Of a stretch of 64,000 nt of DNA, positions 1 through 10,730 are shown piece by piece. Numbering within the stretch: the stretch's first letter is position 1; each line of letters starts with the position of its first letter. The stretch is from NCBI GenBank assembly GCA_027475525.1, contig JAMWFC010000116.1, positions 558,001 through 622,000 of the forward strand, read 5' to 3'. The notes beneath the pieces are model-generated. The model saw only the letters and a program-made list of their open reading frames with translations. It was not told the origin of the DNA and did no database searches. Source of the DNA: Macrolepiota albuminosa. Lineage: Eukaryota > Basidiomycota > Agaricomycetes > Agaricales > Agaricaceae. The translations under genes and the position numbers were made by a program.

Positions 1-2
1 TC

Positions 3-257
3 CCCAAACAGCGCCCCGAGCCCCCTCCCCTGGTCGAGGTTGAGGACGAGTACCACTACGAGGTTGAAGACATCCTCGACTCCCAGAATATTCGTGGACG
101 ACCCCACTTTCTCGTATGGTGGAAGGGATACGGCCTGGAAGACGACACTTGGGAACTGCGCCAAAACCTCGTAGGTGCCCTCGACAAACTCCAGGACTTC
201 CAGCAACAGCACCCAGGAAATGACCCTCCCGGGCGCAGGACTCACAGACGGCAGTAG
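3..257 (+). CDS. Gypsy polyprotein C-terminus with chromodomain (partial)
   Basis: The open frame enters from the left edge and stops at TAG 255-257. It encodes about 84 residues including EVEDILDSQ, a spacer, then [16 protein letters not shown]. This is the chromodomain signature (aromatic cage residues, WKGY, DxTWE) found after the integrase of chromoviruses. Chromodomains of this class bind modified histone tails and steer integration. The stretch is followed by a short basic tail (GRRTHRRQ). No frameshift is visible in this part. The remaining gag, protease, RT, RNase H and integrase core would lie before the window. Confidence 0.85.
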   Translation, partial: PKQRPEPPPLVEVEDEYHYEVEDILDSQNIRGRPHFLVWWKGYGLEDDTWELRQNLVGALDKLQDFQQQHPGNDPPGRRTHRRQ

Positions 258-555
258 TGGGTGTAACCCCCTCAGTAGGGATTCAACTCCCATGTATACT
301 TTCTGCTTTCCCTTTCTAGATCTTACTCCCTTTAGGTACTGTTTTATAGTAATGTCCCAGAGTCTGGGCAAGGTGCTCTTTCCAGTTTTCTCGCCCCCCC
401 TACTCACACTACTCCCTGACCCCAGAAAATCAAGTATATACATTTTTTTTTAATATAAATACACTATCTCTACAAATCAGCGGTAACAGGGAACAAGACG
501 GACAAAAAGAAAAGAGAAGAAAAAAGAAAAAGATAACAAGGAAACAATGTCGCCC
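258..555. other. Non-coding stretch after gypsy pol
   Basis: It holds T-rich and A-rich runs (for example 440-455 and 505-545) and no convincing coding sequence. It separates the plus-strand pol end from the 3' end of the minus-strand accessory gene, so it may serve as a convergent terminator region. Confidence 0.4.
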
Positions 556-2408
556 CTAACCGGAACTCCCCTCGCCATTCCCCCCCCTCAGCCAACCCTG
601 GAAGTCCTCTCCCATCCCCTCTGAACCGTGTTCCTGCCACACCTCCTCAGCCAGTTGGTCCCAAGACAGGAGCTGTTCGCCCTCGTCCAGGATCCGCTCG
701 AACCATGACCCCGGGGCTGGGACATTCCTCCAGCGGTGCGTGAGCCTCCCCAACAGGTCCAGACCCCGCTCCACCCCGGGGCTACCCACCTCAGACTGCA
801 ACCCCTCTTGCAGAGAAGCAAACACCGCGGCCACTCCGTCCAGGAGCTGACGATGCTCCCAAGCCCAGTCTGGAGATATCAGTGCCGACCCAGCCACAAG
901 AAGGGGAGTACTCACTTAGGGAGGCCATGTGCCCAATCACTACGTCTCAGCACAGAGTCTTGACCAATCCCGGGAGCCCTACCCCCTGCTCCAGCCTGGC
1001 CCCCATAGCGTCCAGCCGAGCCTCGGCCTCCCCCCATGCCACCCTCACCTCCCCCAACTCCTGGAGGGCTGCCTCGCGATCCTCCTCCAGCCCCCACCAG
1101 AGCGCCACCTCCTCCCTCGCCCCCTCCTCGCACTCCTCCCTCTCCTGGTCAGCCTGCTCCAAACGTGCCTGCAGTTCCCTCACCTCAGCGCTCAACGGTC
1201 ACCCGGACAGTGGGGAAAATACCGCTGGGGAAACGCACGCTGGGGAGGCCAGGGATGGGGTCTCCACGGGCAGACGCACCCTTTTGGAGGGCCCTGGGGA
1301 GGGACTGGGCAACGCCCGCTGCTTCCCTTTGTCCAGGCGCCCCCCCTGCCCCTGGGTGTCGGACCAAGGGGCCCACCAGCGCATGATCAGCACCACGGGC
1401 CAGCCCCGGCCCCCCACCCAGGCGACTTCCCGCTGGGCGCCTCCGCGGGCACTGCGGGCATCTCCTCCACCGGCTCCACCAGCTCCGCCACCCAATCCCG
1501 CTCCTTGACCCCCATCCTCTGGGTGACTTCCCTCAGCAGCCATCCCTGCTCCTGGGCGACACAACACGCCCTCCACAGCGCCGACATGGAACAACGTTCA
1601 TGGTTGAGGCGGCAGGCCTCACACACGGCCGCGTCCCGGCAGGATGAGAGGCCCGGGACCTCGAACAAGCAAAGTGTCAGGGGACCCCTCATTCCTTTCT
1701 TCTTTCACTCCTTATTTCTTCACTCTCCTTTCATTCACTTCCTTATTTCTTCTACCATTCTCTCATTTTGCTGTTACTACTTCTTCAACACTATCTGTTG
1801 GTACTATTCTCAACCTTTGAGGTGCTCTGGTTCTTTAGCTATCACTCAGACAAGTGTGGGCCCTTCAGCACCGCTCCAGGCTGCTTAGATAAGCCGGAGT
1901 TTGCCTTTCTGACTTCTAAAGTCCGGAGTTTTCCTCCCTTGTTTGCACACTTGTTTGGTTAGTCAATTTTCGAGTTTTTAAGGTTTTGTTGTACTGTACA
2001 GTTGTTTCCCACGCTTCAGAGGCCCCAGAAGCGTCCAACCTGGCATAGGGAATCCCCAGACTTGTTCTCTTTGGATCTCCCTCTGCCAGGTGAGTAGCTA
2101 CCTTGATATTGTCAGTATATATTCTAATACACTTTGGATCTCCCTCTGCCAGCTGTGTGACTGAGCCACAGCCTCTAGAGGTCGCCCTTACACAAAGCAC
2201 TCCTCGACAAGCGCAGTGCAAGCACTGCACCAAAGTCAGTGAGAAGGATCAGAGGTAGGAAGCCACTCACCGGTCCATTGTTCACGCACCAGGCATGGGC
2301 AGGTAGACCCCGGAACCTCTCCAGGGCCTCCACAAACAGCTCCTGTGTCGCGTCCGCCCACGCAACATGTTGACTCTCCGGGACCTCTGACACAGTCCCT
2401 ATTGCCAT
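556..2408 (-). pseudogene. Antisense Cys-rich/coiled-coil accessory gene in the gypsy element, interrupted by a solo LTR
   Basis: The gene reads leftward from ATG 2408. Exon 1 (2408-2271, 46 codons, MAIGTVSEVPESQ start) ends at a GTGAGT donor. A 46-nt intron ends in TGCAG at 2225, and exon 2 opens with CLHCACRGVLC. There a 518-bp solo LTR (1675-2192) is inserted. Beyond it the frame continues with SCRDAAVCEACRLNHERC and CSMSALWRACCVAQEQ, a Cys-rich, possibly metal-binding module. Then come a G-run frameshift near 1405, a Ser/Pro/Lys stretch, a coiled coil of Glu/Ala/Leu heptads (about 1195-960), a probable intron starting GTGAGT near 915, and an acidic C-terminal segment to 556. Paralogous pieces at 20092-20271 and 24500-25290 confirm the protein layout. 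No named family is recognised. The LTR and frameshifts make this copy inactive; its antisense position between pol and LTR is unusual. Confidence 0.6.
1675..2192 (-). mobile_element. Solo LTR, copy A of a 0.5-kb LTR family
   Basis: It is 518 bp, bounded by TGTAAGGGC (5' end, at 2192 on the minus strand) and CCTGACA, and flanked by a perfect 5-bp target duplication CAAAG (1670-1674 and 2193-2197). Sister copies lie at 22179-22677 and 33443-33961. There are no internal genes, so it is the product of LTR-LTR recombination. It sits inside the coding exon of the antisense accessory gene. Confidence 0.9.
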
Positions 2409-2917
2409 CCTGGAATGACGAAAATGGGGAGCAGGCAATCTAGGACGGAGAGGGGGCTGTGGATGGGGGGGCAGACAGTCATTCGCGCAAAGGTGGGTGC
2501 AGGACGACTGGGATGGGACTCTGGAGAGACACTGGGGCCTGCATCGGGAGCAGGCTCTGGGAACTAGCTGGGACCTGCCTCCGGGGCAGGAATGTTGCGT
2601 TGTTCTGGAAAAGGAAGGTCAGTGGGGCTAAGCGGACGGCATGGGAGCACTCACATTGTTGAGCAAGCGCTGCCATGCGCTCCCGGTTGAGGCAAGCTCA
2701 GTATCACGCGTCTCAGGCTTCCCATGCCATGAGGGGCGTGACCTCATTAGTTTGCGGGGGCATCAGGGAATGCGTCGGCGTGCGTGACATAGTTGAGTTT
2801 GATGGTAAATTTTTTTTCGTTACGTGGCAGGGCAGGCACCGGATCCCATGCTGGTAACCCGGTCTGAACCTCCAGCTACGTGCCCCTTGGAGGGTCTTGG
2901 CGCTGAGAGGGGGGTGA
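2409..2917. other. Upstream region of the antisense gene; polypurine tract at its right end
   Basis: Moderately GC-rich, with G-runs (2465-2475) and no convincing ORF. The last bases before the LTR (gagaggggggtga, 2905-2917) form a purine tract of the kind that primes plus-strand DNA synthesis in LTR elements. Any promoter of the minus-strand accessory gene should lie in the 2410-2500 part; no clear TATA box was seen. Confidence 0.45.
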
Positions 2918-3681
2918 TGTCACGACCCCTCCCCTCTGGAACCTCCCCAGAGCCCCATCCGGGAACCTCTTCCGTCAACCCCACAGCATGCCCCACCCCC
3001 ACAGCCGCTGATGCTACCATCACGCGCATCAAAGACTGCCATCAGCCAACCCCTGGGAACCCTGCATCATGGACCCTGGGATTAACCGCTGTCAACAATC
3101 GGATCATGTGACTCGCTTCCAGCCATCACGCATCACGCATCATAGCTCCCTCCGTGCAAATTGATCACGCGTCCCCACATGCGTGATCCAGGTATACAGT
3201 CCCTGCCCGCTACTCAATAACTCCCAGAACTCATCCCAGACACCCCGGAACCCTGAGACCCGGCCCGTAGTACTTATAGCATAGTTCTCCGCTGTATTCG
3301 CTAGTCTTGATGTTGCATTAACTTGGTTACTTGAATTGTTGTGTGCCCTCTGCTTGACTGGTACGCATCGACTGGCATGTTTGACTAGCACGCTTGAATA
3401 ACTGCATGCTCTAAGTTTGGTACGCACTTCGTGACTTTTAATTTGTTAACCCGGTCTCGTCTTAGAACCCCCGGTTCACGACTCGACCCCCTCCCTATCC
3501 TCAGCTACCCAAAACCCAAAACCCCCAGACCAAGTCCCCTCTCCCGGGATTACTCCTGTCCACGTCTTGAACCCCGGAGTCCTAGCCCCAGAGTTCCAGA
3601 CACCCGAGTATCTGTAGGTCAAGTCTGCATTGTAAGGGCGATTGCTTTTCCGGAAAGCCCCCGACTCAGCGGAACCTGACA
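2918..3681 (+). repeat. 3' LTR of the gypsy chromovirus
   Basis: 764 bp from TGTCACGACC to GGAACCTGACA, with short inverted ends (TGTCACG / TGTCAGG). It is directly preceded by a purine tract and directly followed by LINE sequence in the opposite orientation. The 5' LTR partner is outside the window. Confidence 0.7.
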
Positions 3682-5580
3682 GGCACCATGTTCAGGAAAG
3701 CCCCTTTCACATCCATGAAGACCACCACCACCTCTCGTCCCTTCTGCCACGCATCCTTGATGAAGGATGTCAGTACGTGTATTGAGTTGGTTGTCAATCT
3801 TCCTGGCCTCCCACTATATTGGTGCTTCAGTAGTAAGTTCGCTTTTTCTGCGTGGTATCCGAGTTTAGTTTTGACGCATGATGAGAGAACCTTAGCTATG
3901 GTGTCCAGCAAGGTGATCGGCTGGTACAAATTGGGGTTGCTGTAATCATTGTGGCCTGGCTTTCTCAGCACTACCGTTTTGAATATCTTCCATTGCTCTG
4001 GGTATACCTTGTGTTCAAAGGTTGCACAGAAGATCAGTCTGAGGTATGGGACTAGCATGTACTTAGCTTTCTTCAATACAATGTTTGGTATGCCGCTCAG
4101 CCCTGGTGCCTTGTGTGGCTTGAGCTTGTTGATCGCCACGTATATCTCCCTGTTTGTGATGCCAGACCATTCAAATGCCTGTTCTGTGCTTTCATCAGCC
4201 TCCCTCCCCTGCCGTTCTCCTGAGCCGCTGTAAAAGAAGGCTTTGTGGAACAGCCTCACTTTCCCCTTGTTATTGTCCACCTCCCATTGTCTACCCCCCG
4301 CCTCCTCCTTCAGCGCTGGTGTTCTTGCCTTCTCTCCATCTCCTGGTGCTGCAGTCACAAAGGCCTTTGCGTCCCAAATTGTCCTAGCATCGACCATCTC
4401 CAGCCATTCCTCCCAGTGTTTGCGCTTTGTGTCCTTGATTGCCTGTCCATACATGTTGTGCGCCCTCTGGTAAGCTTCATGTGCTGGGTGGCCTTCTATG
4501 TCCGCAACCTTGTAAGATGCTCTGCTGCATGCTCTTGCCTTCTTCCTCAGCTCTGTCAACTGCTGCGTCCACCACCTCTTCATCTCCATAGACTCTCTCC
4601 TCATCAGCACCTTCTCCTCCACTGTTGCCCTCAGAGCTTCTATGACCCGGTCTAGCCTCTCCTCTCCTCATAATCCTTCCCCTCCCTACTCCCTCTAGTT
4701 TTGATCCCAGCACCTGTTCAAACTCGTCCCAATCTACCGTCCTGAAGTCTCTGCTCTTTTCAGACTTGAACCTCTCCACTGCTACCTCGCACGTTGTGAC
4801 AATCAGAAAGTGGTCAGCTTTCAGTAGTTGCTTGCAGTACAGCACCTCGCATCTCGTGATTCTGTTCTGAAAAGAGCCTGTAACAAAAACATTGTCTGGT
4901 CTTGTTAGATTTTTTGTGCTCTTTGCCCTCAGCATAGGCACATGGGGTCTTGGCGCCATACTCATCCTGTGCCGTGCAGTCATAGCTAGCAGCTCTTCTG
5001 CCGCATCCACGTTCCTTCTTGTGAATAGGTGCAAGTTTTGTGGGTTGTCCCACATTGGGTGATGCCTGTTGAAGTCTCCAACCCATATGTCTGCCATGTT
5101 TCTGCCCCCTACTCGCCCATTTCCCACTCCTTGCAGGTAGAAGTCCAGAGCCCGTAAGCTTCTGGAGTGCTTACAGTTGTTGTATATGTTGAATATATGC
5201 ACCATTCTTTCCTGCATTTTGATGCTTATCCCCACTACATCAGCACACTCGATGTCTAGCCTCTTCCACTTGTCGGTTGTGATCCTCTTGTTTACCAGCA
5301 TGATTGCCCTTGTCCTGCTCACGTCCCTCTCATCATGTCGCTTTGGATATACCGGTCACCAGATCTGCGTGGCTCTTGATTTCTTGTTGAAATTGAAGTA
5401 TGGCTCCTGCAAGCAGATAATATCAGTTGTTACATCCATTGAGTTCAGCAATGCATGCTGCGCTATTAGGGATTTGTCCACATTCTGCTGCCATATGGTT
5501 AGTCTTTCATCTCCACCTCTCTCTAAATGTCTGCCTTCACTATTCCCCCTTCCTTTATTTCCTTCTACGGCATCACTCAT
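3682..5580 (-). pseudogene. LINE ORF2: EEP endonuclease plus truncated reverse transcriptase
   Basis: It starts near 5580, about 45 nt after ORF1 in the direction of transcription. The endonuclease shows the N-terminal LTIWQQNVDKS strand, the catalytic-Glu motif IICLQEPYFN and the GDFNRHHPMWD motif. The frame is broken near 5340 (after KKSRATQIW) and again near 4640. The RT part contains PHKAPGLSGIPN, a Y-N-P-N-x-Y-Q-PITLL stretch and motif A (FMDVKGAF). The YxDD box and thumb are missing because the gypsy LTR begins there. In an intact element the product nicks target DNA and copies the LINE RNA. Confidence 0.8.
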
Positions 5581-5626
5581 TGGGTCGATCTCAGTGATAA
5601 CTGCCGTGCCTGCACCGCTAGGGTTT

Positions 5627-7251
5627 CTAGCAATGCCATGAAGTCATTGTATTGCTTGTTGTTCCAGTTTTCTCCTGTTGCGTTGGTTCCTCCTCCATTC
5701 CTGCCATCTGGCTGCATGGTTGGCTGCTCCACCTGTATTTGTCCAGGGTTGTCTGTGTCCCGCCCATTGGCCTGTCCCGTTTCTCTCCCCCTCTTTCAGT
5801 GTCGACGTCCTCTGTCTGCCCAACTCCCAGTGGCCAGCCTCCTCCCTGCCCTGTCCAGCCCCCAGCAAGTCTGCCTTGTCCACTGCTTTGTACTGCTGCT
5901 GCCATGGTGTTCTTGCCTCCTGTAGTCAGTAGGTTGTCATCCTTCCTCACCCATGTCCACTGCTGATCTGTGGGGTAGAACCTATATTTCATCTCTGGTG
6001 CTCTCTCTGTCAGTCTGTTCTTAGCTTCTATGAATGCTGGACAAGTCCTTGCTACTGCCGGATAGTTGTGCCTGAGGCCTCTCGCTTTGCAATTGATGCA
6101 ACAGAAGGCTCTTGGATTGTTCTCCTTGCAATCTCTCATTCTATGTGCTTTGGCACACATGCCACAAGTGTCATTCTCCTGCTTGCATTCATTAGCAATG
6201 TGACCCTTGCCAAACCTTTGGCACTTCAGACAGTGCTTGGGCTCATAGTCCAGCTTCCTCACATTCACCCTTTTGCCTTGAATGATCAGTCCTTGCCTTA
6301 TGATCATGTTTGCGCCCCTGTCTGTGGCGCACGACAGTATCAGGTGTGCTACCTTCTGGTTTTCGTGCCTTGCCCGCAGTGCCCTTGCCCACTTCACCAA
6401 TACTGGTTCCCCTGGGTGCAGCCCATTCCTGCCTTCAATCATCTCTAGGCCCTCCATTGGGTCATCACCTAGACCCACTGGTATGAATTCCACAAATATG
6501 TTGTAGACTCTGTCAGCTACCTTGGCTCCCACTCTGAACTTGTCGAGGAAGCTCGTCCTCACGTCTGGCATGGCCAGCCATTCCACCGCAATCTGTAGAG
6601 TTCAGTTTGTACATCACGCCCCCATTCTTCAGCTTCCTTGCCAATATGAACTTTACCTCTGGGCTGTTGAGGCCCTGAATGCCCATCAACTCCTTCGCCA
6701 TCCTTGCCTTCTCCACCAGTTCTCTCTCTGTCAACCCCTTCCACCCTTCTCCTCCTTCCCCATTGTCGATGATCATCTGCCTTGACCTGTCCTTTGCTCT
6801 TTTTACGATGTCCTCCTGCTCAGCTCTGTGGGCTGCCTGTGCATAGTCCATCTTCACAGTTGTTGGCTCCTCCGCTCCCCTTGCAGTCCCTTGAATACCC
6901 ACTTGCCTGGGCCACTGTCTCCAGTACCATCCTCTCTGCTTCCCCTGCTCTCACCTCCTCCATTCCTATCGTGATCACCCTCAGTCCTTCCTTTACCTCT
7001 TGCATTACATCTTTCCAAGCCATCAGCATGAGTAGTGCTGCCTTAAGCACATCGGCATCCATGGGGTCCTCGGCTTCGGACAAGGCTCCCGCATCGAGGA
7101 GCCACTCCCTGGCATCCTCCGCCGTTTGGACTTTCGGTACATATTCCTTGTTTCTGCTGGCTCTCGTGGTCACACCTGGTGCTGTGTTTGCCTGTTTGTG
7201 CCCTGTCTGACTGATGTTCTTCGCAGCAATGCCTCCACTATTGGTTGGCAT
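5627..7251 (-). pseudogene. LINE ORF1, Gag-like zinc-knuckle protein
   Basis: It begins at ATG 7251 (MPTNSGGIAAK) and ends at 5627. The N-terminal half is acidic and helical. It passes a frameshift near 6900 (GIQGTARGAEE continues in another frame) and a second near 6590 (YKLNSTDC to EWLAMPDVR). The C-terminal part has CLKCQRFGKGHIANEC and CGMCAKAHRMRDC, two CCHC-type knuckles, followed by a third Cys-rich unit starting CCINCKARG. Such ORF1 proteins bind element RNA and chaperone nucleic acids during target-primed reverse transcription. A Gly/Gln-rich tail follows. The two frameshifts make it a pseudogene in this copy. Confidence 0.75.
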
Positions 7252-7942
7252 TCCGAGTTCAATTTTGTATGGTAGGTATAAGATGTAAGCAGGTGTGCTA
7301 GCAATGGTATTTTACTTCTAATCTATCACCCTCGTCTGTCCTGTGGTCTGTCAAGCCTATAAGACCCAAGTTCCCACGGTGGTCAGATGGTGGTTTAAGA
7401 TCAAAAGCGGTCCCACTCAGACAACTTGTTAATGGAATTCCAGCCTTATCAAGGTAGATTTCTCTTTTTCATTACTTGGCAAAGGATCTCAAGATTACTC
7501 TACTCACAGCATGTTTTTTACAAATCTGTTGTGTCCAAGTTGTAATTATGAGCCAATGTGTATTGTACAACTTGTACCCAGGATCACAGTATTGTACAAC
7601 TTACCTAGGACCTGAAAATTCAAATACACAACAAGATCTTATTTTTTTTTAACCCCCAAGTCTCTGTTCTACTGCAATGGCTTCTAATGATGAATGTGCT
7701 GCCAGTTTGCACCCTGAGACCATTTGAACACTTATGATGGTTGTTGGACGGATATCGGGTCAGTTGTACTGTGTGGTCACGTGTTCTGTAACTTAGAAAA
7801 GCATCATTGTGACATGACATCCTCAGTTGCTATCTTTCACAAAGACTGTACACTGAGGATGTAAGTGTCTTTATGTCATTGTACTTTACATTCACTGTCT
7901 GACCATATGTTTATGGCTAGTTGTTAATTCATCTATAGGTAT
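7252..7942. other. LINE 5' leader and unassigned intergenic sequence
   Basis: The first 150-200 bp probably belong to the 5' untranslated leader of the minus-strand LINE. The rest is AT-rich with no recognisable gene. Minus-strand ORFs here are short and without recognisable motifs. Confidence 0.35.
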
Positions 7943-8305
7943 TGTAGCACTAAGTAAGTCAATAGTCCTCAGTCTCAATAGAAGAACTGTATTGAACCTG
8001 TAGCACTACGTAAGTCAATAGTCTACAGGAGAAGGTAAGGTGGGAAGTAGTATTGAGATTAGTGATATAACACACCCTCAGTCTCAATAGAAGAACTGAG
8101 GGGTGGGAATCGGAAAAACGCGCCACAGAGGGAACCCGGTGGCTGAGAGCAACTGTATAGTACGATTGGGCCTGATTGTACAGACGAAGTAAGGTAGAAA
8201 TGAAAATAGAGAAATAAGAAAATAAACAAATTTTTAATATCCAGAAACGGCAAGTTAACCGGAAGTAACAGAGCGCCGCCGCCACAGCAAGAGTCTACTC
8301 CAACA
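7943..8305 (-). mobile_element. Solo LTR of the copia family, diverged
   Basis: 363 bp, TGTTGG...CTACA on the minus strand, with a perfect target duplication GGTAT (7938-7942 and 8306-8310). Its layout parallels the LTRs of the full copia element at 41.5-46.6 kb: CTGTGGCGGCGGCG near the 5' end, a CAGCCACCG box, the CCCTCAGT...ACTGAGGG hairpin, and a repeated hairpin arm near the 3' end. Sequence divergence is clear, so it is an older relative. Confidence 0.85.
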
Positions 8306-8434
8306 GGTATGAATAAATTAGTTGCTATCTTTCTGGCACGGTTTACAGGTACTTGACTTATGCTCTCTGAGGTATGCCAAGTCTACAGTCTTCGACCGTT
8401 CCACATGTGTTGAGATCCATGCGTGTCATAGAAT

Positions 8435-8589
8435 CACCGTGCGCATTGATTGTTACTGTCAGGGTCGCGCGCTCAGGGCTGGGTGAAAAATATGAGGATA
8501 TATTATACGGACACCGTGCGCATTGATTGTTACTGTCAGGGTCGCGCGCTCAGGGCTGGGTGAAAAATATGAGGATATATTATACGGAC
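8435..8589. repeat. Perfect 77-bp tandem duplication no. 1
   Basis: Positions 8435-8511 are repeated exactly at 8512-8588, with one further matching base at 8589. One of ten such duplications in the window with an identical period; probably an assembly join rather than biology (see findings). Confidence 0.9.
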
Positions 8590-8776
8590 GGGAACGACAA
8601 TCACCCTCAGTCATTACACGGAGACTGAGGGTGAGCACGCAGTTTACTTAGAGAACAATGGACGGATTAACTTACGCATACTATAGAGTGACCTCTGTGA
8701 TATTAGGTATGCGAATACAGTCATTACACGGAGACTGAGGAGTGACCTCTGTGATATTAGATTCCTACTTCTAACA
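8590..8776 (+). repeat. LTR-like fragment with conserved hairpin (copia-related)
   Basis: It contains CACCCTCAGT...ACTGAGGGTG (8602-8634), a 10-bp perfect stem. Then comes a direct repeat GAGTGACCTCTGTGATATTAG (8686 and 8740) separated by a second CAGT...ACTGAGG arm. This is the same architecture as the 3' part of the copia LTRs at 41.5 and 46.3 kb with different sequence, so it is probably an LTR of a related subfamily. The 5' boundary may be the TGTTACTG at 8451. No target duplication was found. Confidence 0.5.
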
Positions 8777-9022
8777 ACATGTGCTTACGGTTTCAGCAAT
8801 CATGTAAACATCTCTAGGCAGCAATAATAAAACTTTATCTATCTTAGATTCCTCAGCTTCGGTCTCAGATTTGAGACAGGCGACCCCACATGAACTCAAC
8901 GCATCTCCGGATCTTCGGTGTTTCTCGCACATGGTCTCGTTTGATCCACCTCTGTTGATATAGGGCATTAAACGCATCATAATGACCGGACAATTTTCAT
9001 CCTTTAAATATCTAGATTATCT
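8775..9022 (+). pseudogene. 3' remnant of an F-box gene paralog (left palindrome arm)
   Basis: Plus-strand translation in pieces gives LTVSAIM, a Ser-rich stretch and SPDLRCFSHMVSFDPPLLI, closely matching the C-terminus of the F-box gene at 49.4-49.58 kb (SPNLQCFLRTVSIDPPILI). DNA similarity extends past the stop into the shared 3' flank. The 5' part is missing or replaced by the LTR-like sequence to the left. It lies tail-to-tail with the nuclease-like gene at 9140-10650, the same arrangement as at 47.9-50.3 kb. Confidence 0.65.
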
Positions 9023-9139
9023 AGATTTCTTAAATTTGTAACACATTGCAGACTAATTTATGGACTCGACACTTGAGATAGTGGTCTCCGTAACTGAGCT
9101 CCAAGTTCAAATGTAAAAGGTAACTATAATCTGTCACTA

Positions 9140-10650
9140 TTATCGTATTGATTGTTTACTATGAACAATGTGCATCGCTGCTTTAATGGCTTCCGCTGAT
9201 TGTGTGCTCTGCAAGGTAGTGATGAGTGATCTGGACTTAGTTTCGGGGTGCAGATACTAACCCAAATCAAGATAAGGCTCATCAGGGACTGAAGGGAGCG
9301 GTCTTTTCCCTCTTTCATGACCTCGATGTCCACAAACGTCTCAGCAGTCCTGACACATACCCTTCCCTCTAAGTCTACTATACCGAAGACCCAAGCTTCT
9401 CCACTTGTAAGAGTAAATGCGAGATTTCGTATGTGATCGTCATGACTGGCGCTAACATAGATCACTCAGCCAACGTTGATAGCAAATCAAATTCGTACGC
9501 ACTTCCACTTTGCCATACTATCAAGTATGTCATTGAATATATCAGATGATTCGGTGCACAACACGATCGAACTTACATTGCGAGGCATTCTGCAATCACT
9601 TGCGGTTCATGATCTATGAGGCTTGCACTCACGCGTTTTGCCTCGTAGATATTGAGAGTATCATGTGATGTAAAGAAATTCAAGGCGCGAGTGGCATTGT
9701 CATTCTCCAACAGCACCTTTCGTACTTCTGTTGATATGGGTAATCAGCCTCTAATATGGTCTAGCAACGTTCTGCATGGACTCACTCCGCTTCGGTACTG
9801 GTTTGTCTCCATATGATGGCAAGATGCTCAATAGCGCATAATCTGAGGTTCCTGCCAGATATGTCACGTTGTGTCCATGTCTAATAGCTGGTGGATCGTC
9901 GCTTTCAGAATTGCGCGACCAGATCAAATATTCCGGAAAGAGTACAGTTCTGTATTTTTGGTTCATGCTATTGATTAGCCGTATACCGTGTAAAAGCCAT
10001 GCATCTATGATGATCCTAGATGCTGCTTCAGACTTGATCCAAGGGTCGATTAAATTATTATAGTATAAGCACAAGCATTGACTAACCTTCTTGTTAACGT
10101 TCTTCTGAACTGTCGACAACGTGTCGAGAAGAGGAGCGTTGTTCCAATGATGATTGACAATGTTTGTAATAGTATCAAGGTTATGGGACACTGCTTGACG
10201 TTCCAAGGCCGGGAGTAGTTTGTCAAGAAAGGCAACTGGACTGCCGCGGTCTACATTAATAATCCTTGTCTGTTGTATACCCAGCCTATCGCTCAGAATT
10301 TCCTTGTCCACGTGGGATAATGATATGACCTAGTTATGTAGACACTCAGTATCCGTTCAGCGTCAAGTGATCGAGTGAATCGTTACCACAGCATTTTCGT
10401 CTTTCCTCTTCAAGTTTTGAATAACTTTCACCTGTTGTAGAGCATTGGACGCTTCGTCGTCGAGGTGCTCGAGCTCTTCGAGGTCAGGCAAATGGTATTC
10501 CGCTTGAACTGCTTTGATCTTGTCTTTAATGGCCTTCAGCCCACGCGTAAGGGACTCGAGTTCATAGTCTGTGAGGTCGCTGGACGATCGTTTGTGCTTC
10601 TTGCTCGGTCGTGAATTATCACTTGCGCGCATCGAGGTAGAGTTAAACAT
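9140..10650 (-). CDS. PD-(D/E)XK-like nuclease-domain protein, copy 1 (multi-exon)
   Basis: Starts at ATG 10650 (MFNSTSMRASDN) and ends at TAA 9142-9140. Intron positions match copy 2: exon 1 ends at ...NAV before GTAACG; exon 2 opens VISLSHVDKEIL; further introns follow VNKK, VPKR, CLA, MAKW and LILIW. Three regions are visible: an N-terminal Lys-rich and coiled-coil part with EELEHLDDEASN, a helical middle, and a C-terminal part with GTSDYALL, then about 45 residues later NIYEAKR, then a conserved LAFTLTSGEAWVFGIVDL. The D...ExK spacing suggests the PD-(D/E)XK restriction-nuclease fold; this is motif reasoning, not a search result. About 400 aa. All splice sites are canonical and no stop interrupts the model. 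Function in the fungus is unknown. Confidence 0.6.
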
Positions 10651-10730
10651 GACGTTAGATCGAAGAAAGCTATGAGATGGGGGAACACATCCAGCTGATA
10701 TTTAAGGAAACCCTCGTCCAAATTCTGACT

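Larger units (their letters stand above)
1..3681 (+). mobile_element. Ty3/gypsy chromovirus, 3' portion (5' part outside window)
   Basis: The + strand runs from the C-terminal end of an integrase/chromodomain polyprotein (to 257), through about 2.6 kb holding an oppositely oriented gene, to a purine-rich tract (2905-2916) and a TG...CA-bounded LTR (2918-3681). After the LTR the sequence switches abruptly into the reverse transcriptase of a minus-strand LINE, so the element appears to have inserted into that LINE. The other LTR and the matching target duplication (expected GGCAC, from 3682-3686) lie outside the window. That pol, the antisense gene and the LTR belong to one element is inferred from order and polypurine-tract placement; two adjacent elements cannot be excluded. 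Confidence 0.6.
3682..7251 (-). mobile_element. Non-LTR retrotransposon (LINE), interrupted in the RT palm by the gypsy insertion
   Basis: Reading leftward there are an ORF1 with CCHC zinc knuckles and an ORF2 with an endonuclease (EEP) domain and the first half of a reverse transcriptase. ORF2 breaks off at 3682, just after the RT motif A (VVFMDVKGAF), at the end of the gypsy LTR. The downstream half would be left of the window. ORF1 carries two frameshifts and ORF2 at least two, so the copy is dead. It differs in sequence from the LINE at 34.9-47.7 kb. Confidence 0.8.

Noticed and set aside
929..1888. 319-codon plus-strand ORF, Pro/Leu/His-rich
   Set aside because: It is the antisense shadow of the GC-rich accessory gene, runs across an LTR boundary and has composition typical of a shadow.
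2675..2857. 60-codon ORF with FFFVTWQGRHRIP, at first read as a second chromodomain
   Set aside because: Only a few residues resemble a chromodomain, there is no pol around it, and it lies just before the purine tract.
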